From positions 1,860,001 to 1,924,000 of the forward strand of contig CM049990.2 of the NCBI GenBank assembly GCA_016630955.3: a DNA stretch of 64,000 bases. The letters run 5' to 3'. The notes under the pieces were generated by a model, which was not told the DNA's origin, did no database searches, and worked only from the letters and a program-made list of their open reading frames with translations. The position numbers and the translations under genes are program-made. This stretch comes from Didymella arachidicola. Lineage: Eukaryota > Ascomycota > Dothideomycetes > Pleosporales > Didymellaceae. This document shows, piece after piece, positions 1-8,792 of the stretch (its first letter is position 1; each line of letters starts with the position of its first letter).

Positions 1-953
1 CATCGCCAACGCCAACTTCAACGCCAACGAAGCCTCGCAGCGGATTTATTCGGGCGTTATCAAGTTTTTCAAAGCCTGTGGAGGAATGGGGCGTTAGCAA
101 CGTTCCAGTCCTCTCCACATCGGTCACGCCCCGGAGGGAGCGCGTTCTAGCCGCACGGTCTCGACAAGACAGCAGCAGCAGCAGGCATACTACCCCCTCG
201 CCCCATAGGCCAGACAGCATCGATGTTTTCGGATCGCCATTTCGCGTACCGGCCATCCGACCCTTGAGTATTGCAACTGTGTCGACTTTTGGCGGCTGGA
301 TGCAGGAGCGCGACGATGAAGAAGGAAGCAGTCTCACTTCGCAGAACCTAGGTACGCTCACCCAAAAGCTTTCGAGCAGCACCTACAATCAGCATGCTCA
401 GCCTATTGTGCCCATCCGACAGCAAACGGCGACAAAATCGCCACCCGCTAGCCTTGCTGAGAGTCTCACCAACATACATCCATTGCAGATGCATCCGCCG
501 TCGCCTTCGCCCTCGTTTTCTGCCCGGTGTCGAGCTCTACAAAGCCAGAAGGTGTCTCCACTTCCGAGTCCTGGCAAAATGCGACTGCTGTCAACACCGA
601 GCTTTGACGATGCGGACTCGAAAGCATCTCAAGAAACGATTAGCACCCGCCGCAGTCGCCGCACGCTTCCAGAGCTGAACATCGAGGCAGCTAACAGCAA
701 CATCAGGCTGGATGACAAGGAGCTGGAACACAAGGACGGCAAGCAGGCTGAAGTCACCGAGGTCGATGCCAGTCCCACTGACAAGTACTCCTCGTTCCCT
801 CGAGATGTGGGGTATGTTAAGGCCATGCGTCTTTGGTATGAGGAAAAAGAAAACGAAGCGTCGTGCATGCGTCAGCGCGAGCGCAAGGCTGCGAGAGGAG
901 CTGGAACGGCTGGGTGTGCTTTGGCAAGCGTCAATGCCAATCAGCGTCTGTGA
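1..953 (+). CDS. 3' part of a Ser/Pro-rich protein of unknown function
   Basis: The frame read at 78-953 is already open at base 3, so this is the 3' end of a gene that starts before the window; the first in-window ATG is not taken as the start. About 317 residues are visible. They are rich in Ser, Pro, Thr and Arg, with no membrane segment and no domain I recognise. The C-terminal part is more charged: an acidic/Lys stretch around the Asp-Asp-Lys-Glu-Leu-Glu region, then a Glu/Arg-rich helix-like segment with the short motif YVKAMRLWYEEKENE. This composition is typical of an intrinsically disordered regulatory or cytoskeletal protein, but that is inference. The stop is the TGA at 951-953. 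Upstream exons cannot be judged. Confidence 0.55.
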   Translation, partial: SPTPTSTPTKPRSGFIRALSSFSKPVEEWGVSNVPVLSTSVTPRRERVLAARSRQDSSSSRHTTPSPHRPDSIDVFGSPFRVPAIRPLSIATVSTFGGWMQERDDEEGSSLTSQNLGTLTQKLSSSTYNQHAQPIVPIRQQTATKSPPASLAESLTNIHPLQMHPPSPSPSFSARCRALQSQKVSPLPSPGKMRLLSTPSFDDADSKASQETISTRRSRRTLPELNIEAANSNIRLDDKELEHKDGKQAEVTEVDASPTDKYSSFPRDVGYVKAMRLWYEEKENEASCMRQRERKAARGAGTAGCALASVNANQRL

Positions 954-1311
954 TTGAGCTTTGTACTCACAGGTGAAAGGTGGAGGAGGATCGCGAACTG
1001 ACGGGTTGTGCTTTCGAGACTCTAGCATGGACACGGCTAGCAGAAGATTTTTCTGAGGCAGCGAGATGCCGCAGCAGCAGCATGTATTAACGTAGAACGA
1101 GACAATGAGAGGGCTGGAACTGTGTTCGAATCTCAGGCTATATTTCAAGTGACGTTCTCTCCTTACCAGTGAACAGCCGAAGTGCGGCTCCTTCGTTGCA
1201 AAAACCAGACATAACATCAAGATTGATAAAGCCGATAGATGCAAAAATTCACGCTAAGGGCAACGCTAAACTTCACAGTATGCACAACCATCAAAAAAGA
1301 TGTGTTTTTGA
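954..1311. other. Intergenic, between Ser-rich gene and tRNA gene
   Basis: No convincing coding sequence. The long minus-strand frame here overlaps the Ser-rich gene and looks like its shadow. The only feature seen is the T-run that ends the tRNA transcript. Confidence 0.5.
1293..1298 (-). terminator. RNA polymerase III terminator of the tRNA gene
   Basis: A run of six T on the minus strand lies 14 bases beyond the discriminator base of the tRNA-Arg gene. This is the normal position and form of a Pol III terminator. It supports the strand and 3' end chosen for the tRNA. Confidence 0.7.
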
Positions 1312-1447
1312 TGACCTAACCAGGGGTCGCTGACAACTGTTAGATTCGAACCCTGGATAATACGGTGATGAGTGAATACTTACAACCTGGAATCTCTTGA
1401 TAACTGAATGATCGTAGTCAAGCGCCTTGCCATTGGGCCATTAGGCC
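1312..1447 (-). tRNA. tRNA-Arg(ACG) gene with anticodon-loop intron and a 54-nt T-loop insertion
   Basis: Read on the minus strand from 1447. The acceptor stem GGCCTAA (1447-1441) pairs with TTAGGTC (1319-1313) with one G-U pair. An A-box (TGGCCCAATGG) and a D-stem GCC/GGC follow. The anticodon stem CTTGA/TCAAG encloses the loop CTACGAA with anticodon ACG (1415-1413). A 10-nt intron (1411-1402) sits after position 37, the usual place for a tRNA intron. The T-stem CCAGG (1390-1386) and CCTGG (1324-1320) match perfectly, but the T-loop is split after its second T by 54 nt (1383-1330). Removing both insertions leaves a standard 72-nt cloverleaf with T-loop TTCGACC and discriminator A. A T6 terminator follows. 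With the insertion unremoved, the RNA could not fold a normal T-arm, so the gene may be dead or may depend on unusual processing. Confidence 0.75.
1330..1383 (-). other. 54-nt spliceosomal-intron-like insertion in the tRNA T-loop
   Basis: On the minus strand the segment begins GTAAGT, contains CTAAC 13 nt before its end and ends TTGTCAG. These are the donor, branch and acceptor consensus of the protein-gene introns in this window. Its length also matches them. It carries a B-box-like GGTTCGAATCT at 1352-1342, which may replace the tRNA's own B-box that the insertion splits. Excision at GT...AG restores a perfect T-arm. Confidence 0.6.
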
Positions 1448-2426
1448 AGATGCTGTTGCTCTGATTGATGGAAGCGAAATTCGGTGACATCAATATATAC
1501 CAGTTGACGGATTAGTCGCGCTCACAGACCTCTCACGAGCTCACTCATCATCTCAAGATGGCTGCGAATGAGGTTGTGTTGTCGTGTGCAGAGAATTTTT
1601 CGCCTGATTCGCAGCTAGCGCTGCGGGGCTCTGTATGGGAGAGGCTTCCTGATCTGTGAACTTTGGCCTGTATTGCTCAACGTTGTCAGCGGAACTGCTT
1701 GCGAAGACAGTGATGCATCGTTGCCAGGCTCTTGTCGATGATCTGATGCAACCTGGGTGGACAAGAGGGCTCTGTGGCTGATGTGGGGCAATCATTGCAG
1801 GCGCAAGTGGCAGCAGTTCCGGTCCGGGGAGGTCTCTCCTTTCTCGCAAACATTGCACCCACTGCTGAGGTGCTGGATAAAGTTTGTATGGCTTTGTAAC
1901 AGTCTGCTACGTGGCAACAAGTGTTGAGAAAGGTGCGGTTATCGCAACGTGGAAGCTGTCTCCATGACATCAACACGTGTCCGAGCGCGCTAACTGCATG
2001 GAGACGACAGCACGCAGGGACATGAAGGCGCTTCACACATCATTGAATTCCCCTCTGCTTTTGTGACTTATACCGTCTCCTTCTACCCAATGATCAGTCT
2101 CTGATCGTGCGACTAAACACCGGCTGATCATGCCAAGATAACATGGGGTAGTCATGAATAAAGACTCGATGCTTATCGAGGGAGCTGCGAGTTTTCATCA
2201 GACGTCTCCTGCTTACGGAAGCTGGCATTGTGTGCCTTCAGGCGATTATCTCTGCGCCCCAGGTCGGGAACCATCACCGGGCCAGCCCCCATGTCTACAT
2301 GGCTACGGCCAAGCTACGCGAGGCTTACGTGATTACAAGTTGCGGTCGCGAATTCGCTTATCGTCCGGGTCTTGAAATGCTGACATCTCTCAAAAGTATT
2401 ATCCCCCTATCCGCCCTTCAGACAAC
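1448..2426. other. Intergenic, no gene seen
   Basis: Short open frames exist on both strands (for example minus 1686-2036), but none has a recognisable domain or supporting splice structure. I see nothing else in it. Confidence 0.5.
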
Positions 2427-3047
2427 ATGGCGTTACGCATAGCCGTGCTTGACCACGACCCTTTATGGGCCGAACACTTTGTGCGCATCAGGGCTGAGCT
2501 TCGAGCAGCTTTGGCAAAAGTTCCCATTATCAACATCGAGCATGTGGGAAGCACTTCTGTGCCCGGTCTTGCTGCCAAACCCATCATTGACATTGATGTG
2601 GTCGTAGCTCCTGAGCATTATGCAGTCGCAGCATCGGCTTTGAGTACGTGAAAGGGCTGATCGAAACCTCGAATGCTGACTCTAGCTCAAGGTTACGGCG
2701 GTTATGTATTCAAGCCTGAGCCTGGTAGTATGGATCGTATGTCGTTCCGCTACCTTGCTCATGCGCTTGACTCGGGTGCAACGAAGCCTACCGAGGATGG
2801 TGACATTCGCCGCGCTGTGTACCTCGTCATACCAACAGCTGAATCATATCTCAACCACTTAGCTGTCAAGCAGGTGTTGCTTAGCCACCCTGACCTATTA
2901 CTCGAATATGCCCAAGTAAAGAGGAGTCTTGCAAGACAGTCATTCGACAGTATTGGGCAGTATGGAGCAGGCAAGACCGAGGTATTGCAGAAAATTTTGC
3001 TCAAAAGCGATCTCAAACAATATCAGAACACGGGGTCGTCGCGGTGA
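2427..3047 (+). CDS. GrpB/UPF0157-family nucleotidyltransferase-like protein
   Basis: Two exons, 2427-2643 and 2686-3047, are joined across a 42-nt intron (GTACGT...CTCTAG) that keeps the frame, giving 192 residues. This is the usual length of the GrpB (UPF0157) family, whose fold belongs to the nucleotidyltransferase superfamily. Residues 35-56 carry the family signature: EHVGSTSVPGLAAKP, followed by IIDIDVVV. The two acidic residues of IIDID correspond to the metal-binding pair of nucleotidyltransferases. In the second exon the YLNHLAVKQVLLSHPD segment matches the conserved 'R/NHL...F.D.L..HP' region. The substrate is not known for fungal members. A GTGAGT donor lies just before the stop, so a longer isoform with another 3' exon is possible. 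No signal peptide is seen. Confidence 0.8.
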
Positions 3048-3443
3048 GTAAGATCGCACCTGCGATGGCTCTTTGATTGAGATGCAAAATTCTGCAATTG
3101 TCGGTACTCCACCAAAGGACCTGGAGAACCTACGTGTCTGGCATTGAGTACGACTACAGAGCATGTCATCTTCTGGAGACTGCTCGACTCTTCTTTTACC
3201 TTCACTCGCCTTTAACGGATGCGCGACAGATCTGTACGCCACACCCATCATTGAGAACTCGAGATTTTTTTTGTGTTTCACTGTGCACCTGCCCCACGTA
3301 GTCTGCCTTCACCCGACCCTGTGCGCTATATAAAGTACCCACCACAGCAGCTCGTCATCTCCACCGTCACCAACGCGTACATCAGGTCAACTGAGCTACA
3401 TTACCCACTTATTCAATTGACTCCGCGAGATACCTCCAACAAC
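3048..3443. other. Promoter region of the secreted orphan gene
   Basis: Non-coding spacer between two plus-strand genes. Apart from the TATA element at its 3' part, nothing else is recognised. Confidence 0.5.
3327..3334 (+). promoter_or_regulatory. TATA box
   Basis: TATATAAA, 110 bases before the start codon of the secreted protein gene at 3444. It is a consensus TATA element at a sensible distance, suggesting an inducible, focused promoter. Confidence 0.6.
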
Positions 3444-4459
3444 ATGAAGCTCGCTATCCTTGGTGTCGTCGCGTCCTGCCTTGCTGCCTTTGCGGTCGCG
3501 GCGCTCTGGCCTCCCATCGACGACCTCCAGGCTCCCCGCGCATCAGACCACACTGGTTTTGATGGTAGGGTCAACGCACTCCTTCGTGACGAACCCAGCT
3601 AACACAAAAACAGACCCGTCTCTTAGCAACGTCGTCACTACCCGTGGGTGGGATCCCTCGTTGTCATGGCAGGGTCGCGCCACGGCCGAGGTCTGGACCG
3701 GCGGACACTCGCGTCAGCCCGTCAACTTTGGAGACGCACGCGGCGCCAACCTGTCAGACCCAGTCTTCAAGATCCTCGACGAGAAGTGTACTCCCTTCCT
3801 GCAACTTCCCACCGGCGCTGGCTGTTGTGGCGGAGATGAAGACGTCCATCTGTGGGGATCCTTCTGGACCAACGCGCTCATCGAGGGCGACCCCAAGTGG
3901 ACAGTCGCTCGGCGTCAGGTGTGGGTTCGACCTGTGCACGCGTGCTGGGCTTCCAAGGAGATCCGAACCGTGCTGATGCAGTTGGCCGCTGACACGCTAC
4001 GGGCCTATGCGCGTAAGGATTTTGGCTACAACTGCTACGACGTTCACGAGGTCAAGAACGAAGACTGGGACGGCATCTACTGCAACATGCCGGAGCTTGT
4101 GCGCGTAAATCCCCTGCGATCTCATCTAGCTTGACTGGGACTGCGACACTAATGTTCTCTAGGTCAACCTACAGAAGAGCAAGTTTCACGAATATGACCG
4201 ATACCTTCACCGCCTGTTCCCCCCTGAAGGGTTAGGCAACTTCATGTATGTTCAGGTGTGGGGCGCCGATGAGCAGAACCAATTCCTTTTCACCGTCACG
4301 GACGCGTTCCATCCTTGCCGTACTCGTAAGTTGGTGGACGAGGCCATCGACAAGTACGAGAAGGACCTCATCAAGGCGCTGCCTGAGTGGCAAGGTCCCT
4401 TCAAGCGTGACACAAAGGTCATCATCGACGGAGATAAGACCTGCACCAACGAGCCTTAA
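3444..4459 (+). CDS. Secreted protein of unknown function
   Basis: Three exons (3444-3564, 3614-4104, 4163-4459) close in frame to 302 residues. Introns of 49 and 58 nt have GTAGGG/GTAAAT donors. The N-terminus MKLAILGVVASCLAAFAVAA is a clear signal peptide with likely cleavage before Leu-Trp-Pro. The mature part has about seven Cys, including a CC pair in GAGCCGGDEDVHLWGSFW, and two Cys near CYDVHEVKNEDWDGIYC, so disulfides are likely. There is no membrane segment, no GPI signal and no domain I recognise. Trp-rich segments (RGWDPSLSWQGRATAEVWTGG) suggest a compact extracellular fold. A strong TATA box lies upstream. It could be a small effector-like or cell-wall protein; this is inference only. 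Confidence 0.75.
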
Positions 4460-4927
4460 GCGCAGTCTGACTGTCCAGAGCTCGTCTGAGACTGTGGCTG
4501 AATGAGTCACACTGAATAGTTAGTGACATCCATCATCTTGATAGACAATGCCATGTGCATTGACGGAGGGCAAAGACTACAAAGCCGGATACAAACAATC
4601 AAAACTGAACTCTTACCTGGCTTCCACTTCCATTCTACTCTTTTCTCTGCGCTTCGAGTCTCTGTTTTGAGAACCAATCATAACCCCGATCTTGTTTCGC
4701 AGCGCTTTTTAGCTTGTAGCCGTGAGAAGATGTCTCGAACTACGAAATCGTTGCGCATGGCCACCGACTACTTCCTTCTTTCACCTCTTATACCGCTTGC
4801 TGCCTGGTACAATTAAACATCGCCCGTTTGCTTCTCGACTTGACACTAACTTTCTGCCCACAGTTTCGCCGCAACACAACTCAGCAGACAGGACGCTCGG
4901 ACTGGCACTCACATCCTTGATAATACC
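4460..4927. other. Intergenic, no gene seen
   Basis: Spacer between two co-oriented genes. Short frames here continue into the next gene in another phase and look like shadows. Confidence 0.5.
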
Positions 4928-6214
4928 ATGGACTACCCTCACGGTCAGAAACGCAGCGCCGACTTCTCGCCCACGGAACCGTCCTACCTTGTGCCAGCTT
5001 CCACGCAAGACAGCAACGGCCCACAGATTCTACGCCGTCACCACCACCGCCGTCGCAACATCGCAGCGACCGTCTGGGGCGTCGAAGCCGCTCCACCGCC
5101 GGCATCTCACAAAAACCTACCCGCATCCCACCGCTCCTTCAGCGGCCCACGCACAACTTTCAACATCTACAAATCGCTCCTCCGGCACCCAAACCTCTTC
5201 TTCCAGTTCTGCATCCGGCTGCCCTACGCCTCAATCGTCGCGCTCTACGCCATCGATAAGGAATTCCACTACCGGCTGAACAAATACAGCGTCGGCCTGA
5301 TCCACGAGTACGCGCTGTACCACGCGCCTGTCGCGAGCAGGATCTTCGCGTGGATCCTGTACCCGGAGCTGTGCATCTCGGACCCCATGCTGCGGCCAAT
5401 GGACGGGCGCGCGTGGCTGGCGCGCGACGTGCCCGGGTTCCGGTGGGTGGGCATGGTGCTGCACCGGCAGAGAGTCGTGCGGAGTATCCTCACGCGGCTC
5501 GCAGTCGAGGGCCATCGGGTGCCGCGGCTGGCGTTTGCGGTGCTGTGCAAGTTTTGGGGGGTGATGGAGTGCAAGACGAGTCGGGTGCGGGAGGCGTTTC
5601 TGCAGGACAAGGCCATCTGGAGCGATGCGGAGATTGTTGTTTTCCAGCTCTTTCTGGTCAAGCTGGATATGCGGTTCTCAGACCCGATCTTGGGGAATGG
5701 CATTGGAGAGCTGAGTCACATGCTGCTTACGCAGAGGGGACTCGGCATGTTGTACAAGGTGTTGGCGGGCAAGATGGAGATGGATTACGACACGGTGACG
5801 GATATACTGGTGCGCACCTACCTGAGCGAGGACTTGGATCTGGACACGCACCCATGGCTCGACGATGAGATTGACAACGGTGTGCCGGAGGAAGATTGGG
5901 GGCTGCTGTCGAGAGAAGGCTGGCATATGGACGGGGAGAGAATGGAGAGTGCCGTGGACATGGTGATCACAGAAGGCATCAGAAGGGGCTTGGATGTGCA
6001 GAAATACTACCTGGACTTTGTGCTCTACGGGTTCGTCGACGACGAGGGCAACAATGTACCTGTGCCGCGCACGCTGGGACACGGACGTGCTGCTAAGACC
6101 GTGGAGATGCGTTGGCCGAGCAAGCAAGAAAGACAAGAGGCGCTGGCGAGCTTGAGGGCGTTAGCGGTAGCTCACAAGACGGGCAATCCTGACGACATGG
6201 AAGTCGACTTCTGA
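4928..6214 (+). CDS. Conserved fungal protein of unknown function
   Basis: A single-exon frame of 428 residues. The first 75 residues are polar and low in order (His/Arg cluster RRHHHRRR). The remainder is a well-ordered, mostly helical domain starting at NIYKSLLRHPNLFFQFC. The part LRLPYASIVALYAIDKEFHYRLNKYS and the later DDEIDNGVPEEDWGLLSREGW and RMESAVDMVITEGIRRG segments recall a family I have seen repeated in Dothideomycete genomes, without an assigned domain. No signal peptide or membrane span is seen. The early 'leucine/hydrophobic then ALYAIDKEFHY' stretch is faintly F-box-like, but I would not call it one. The ATG at 4928 is chosen because the frame upstream lacks a better start. Confidence 0.8.
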   Translation: MDYPHGQKRSADFSPTEPSYLVPASTQDSNGPQILRRHHHRRRNIAATVWGVEAAPPPASHKNLPASHRSFSGPRTTFNIYKSLLRHPNLFFQFCIRLPYASIVALYAIDKEFHYRLNKYSVGLIHEYALYHAPVASRIFAWILYPELCISDPMLRPMDGRAWLARDVPGFRWVGMVLHRQRVVRSILTRLAVEGHRVPRLAFAVLCKFWGVMECKTSRVREAFLQDKAIWSDAEIVVFQLFLVKLDMRFSDPILGNGIGELSHMLLTQRGLGMLYKVLAGKMEMDYDTVTDILVRTYLSEDLDLDTHPWLDDEIDNGVPEEDWGLLSREGWHMDGERMESAVDMVITEGIRRGLDVQKYYLDFVLYGFVDDEGNNVPVPRTLGHGRAAKTVEMRWPSKQERQEALASLRALAVAHKTGNPDDMEVDF

Positions 6215-6751
6215 AGCTCCGAGTTAAGGGGGTCGGTCAATGCGCCATGACGGCGATGCGCATGGATGTGTCTATATTTCCTGATAGTCCGGCAATCACA
6301 CGCCCTGCAATGAAGCGCCCGCGCATCCAGAATGTGAGACCTGTTGTGATGGCACGCATTCGTGGTCGCGATGGGCAAAGCACTAGGAGACCTACCCCAG
6401 CCCCAACCCTGCAAAGTGGGGCCAACGGCGCCACAACGTGGAGAACCTCCCCAAGCGGGGCAAGTGCAACCGATAACACACAACGACCATCCATCGTCCT
6501 TATCTCTCGCTGCACCAAGAACCAAGCCTCAACCGCCCGCCATGGCGGTGGAGTCTTTGTGTCGGCGCCTGAGTGGTCGAGCCTTGGTACCAAGGACCGG
6601 GGCCTGTGTCCGACTATCCAGAACAAGGAGCACCGCACCTGGCTTATCTTGGGACTGATAGCTGTAGTCTTCGCCAGGCGGGCTGCACGTCAATAAATGT
6701 GGCAGGTCCCCGTGTGTAGTATGCAAAGGTCACGTCTGCGACCAGGCTTGC
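6215..6751. other. Intergenic, no gene seen
   Basis: Moderately long frames on both strands (for example plus 6247-6696) overlap each other and have no recognisable domain. I treat the stretch as 3' and 5' untranslated/promoter sequence. Confidence 0.45.
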
Positions 6752-8600
6752 ATGATGCTGGGTATTGCGCGACCTAACTTCTCGCTCGAGGTGGAGCAGG
6801 CGCAGTCGACGTTTGCCGAGGGCAATGCGCGATGGTACTTTACACTCTGATTGTTTGAAGCAGTTGTCCATAGCTGACTATCTCAGGACCAACAAAGACC
6901 TCGATCCAGTGCCCAGACACGAGCGAAAGTGGGGAGTCACAAGCTTCCTCGCATACTGGATCTCGGACGCTTTCAAGTACGACTTGATCTCAATCATCAC
7001 GACCAAGCACTAACGGCCCCTCAGCGCAGCGACATGGCAATTCGCCTCGAGCATAATCGCAATCGGTACACCACCAATCCCTCCAGACCCCTTCACCACG
7101 CTAACAACCCCAGGCCTCTCATGGCGCGAATCCCTCGCCATAGTCGCCCTCGCCTTCTTCACCATCTCCTTCGTCATCGCGCTCAACGGCGCCATCGGCG
7201 TACTCCACCACGCGCCCTTCCCCGTACTGGCCCGCGCATCATGGGGCTTCTGGGGCTCGTACGTAGCCATTATCTCGCGCGCGATCCTGGCCGTGTTCTG
7301 GTTCGCGATCCAGAACATGAACGGCGCCAACGCCGTGAAATGCATGATTGCGGCCATCTGGCCGGGGTTCTTGACGCTGCGCAATTCCATCCCTGAGAGC
7401 CAGGGCATCGAGACCAACACCATGGTTGCGTTTTTTGTCTTCTGGGTCCTGCAGCTGCCGTTTCTGTGCATGCATCCGAATCATCTGCGGTGGCTGTTCA
7501 TGGCGAAGAGCACGATTGTGCCGGTGGCGTGGATTGCGATTTTAGTGTGGGCGTTTGTGTCGACGGACGGGGGGGACATGTGGGCGCAGAAAGCGAGCCT
7601 GTCGGGGTCTGCGTACTCGTGGGCGTTTCTGTCGAGCCTGACGAGCGTGATTGGGAACTATGCCACGCTGTCTGTGAACCAGGTTCGTCTCCACACCCAC
7701 CCCACACACACAGAAACAATACTAATCCTGTCATCCATCCAGGCGGATTTCTCCCGCTACTCCCGCGTCAGCGTAAAATGGCAAATCATCTACGTCCCCT
7801 TCCTCCCGCTAGTCTTTACCTTCATCGCCTTCATCGGCATCGCCGCGTCCTCGGCCGGCGCCGTCAAATACGGCGAATTAAACTGGGACCCCATAGCCCT
7901 CATATCCCACTGGCCCAACCGGGCCTGCCGCTTCTTCGGCGCCCTCAGCTTCGCGCTCGCCGCCCTCGGCGTAAACATCAGCGCCAACTCGCTCAGCGCA
8001 GCCAACGACCTCACCGCGCTGTTCCCGCGGCACATCAACATCCGCCGCGGCCAGCTCGCGTGCGCGGTGCTCGCGTGGGCGCTGGTCCCGTGGCGCATTC
8101 TCGCGAGCGCAGGCGCGTTTCTCAATTTCATGGTCGCGTATGCCGTGTTTCTGGGCCCGATTGCGGCGATTATGGTGTGGGATTTTTGGCTCGTGCATAA
8201 GCGCCGGTACGATACGCTGGCGCTGTATCAGCCCAGGGGGATATACAGGTACTCGCGGGGGTGGAATTGGCGGGCTATTGCTGCGTTTCTGGCGGGGGTA
8301 GTGCCGAATTTGCCGGGGCTGATGCACTCGATTAATCCGAGTATTGAGGTTGGCGTGGGGGATCAGCCGTATCATTTTGGGTGGCATTTAGGGTTCGTGG
8401 CGACGAGCGTAGTGTATGTTGTGCTTAGCGTGTATGTTGCGCCGCAGAGGGAGACATTTATTGACAAGGCGGTGTTGCCAGATGAGATTTACGAGCAGCA
8501 GGGTGTTGTGGACGGGGTCTCTCTCCAGGGCAGTGGCAGTGGTGAGGAAGGCATGGGAGAGAAAGCTGGCTGGAAGGCAAGACTGACGAAGATCTTGTAG
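6752..8600 (+). CDS. NCS1-family purine/pyrimidine/allantoin permease
   Basis: Four exons (6752-6834, 6887-6976, 7025-7682, 7743-8600) give about 562 residues, the normal length for fungal NCS1 permeases of the Fur type (uracil, allantoin, uridine and related substrates). The first intron (GTACTT, GCTGAC branch, CTCAG) creates the family motif RWTNKDLDPVP, and the second creates DAFNAATWQFASS. Both are hallmark N-terminal NCS1 sequences, so these splices are well supported. The GWHLGFVATS-like C-terminal helix and many hydrophobic spans (about 12) follow. The tail after the last span is short, acidic and soluble. A plasma-membrane proton symporter is expected. The exact substrate cannot be told from sequence reading. 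Two adjacent ATGs (6752, 6755) are possible starts. Confidence 0.85.
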
Positions 8601-8792
8601 GGGTTAGGATCATGACCAAGGATGTCAATCAGGTATTATGCGCTATAGAAACATCTTGCCTAGGGTATATACATTTCTATAAAACAGTACAAAGAGAAAG
8701 GAGCAAGCCTGCCAGAGCACTTGCAGAAGGGCAAGTTTGCCCGTGATGATATGTAACACTCATGTCAATGTCGCGTTATGCGTGTTCATCTC

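Noticed and set aside
1090..1140. A GTTCGAATCTC string resembling a tRNA B-box
   Set aside because: No A-box, acceptor stem or terminator can be matched around it.
7950..8387. Long minus-strand frames over the permease and over the ANL gene
   Set aside because: They lie antisense to well-supported genes with biased third positions; shadows only.
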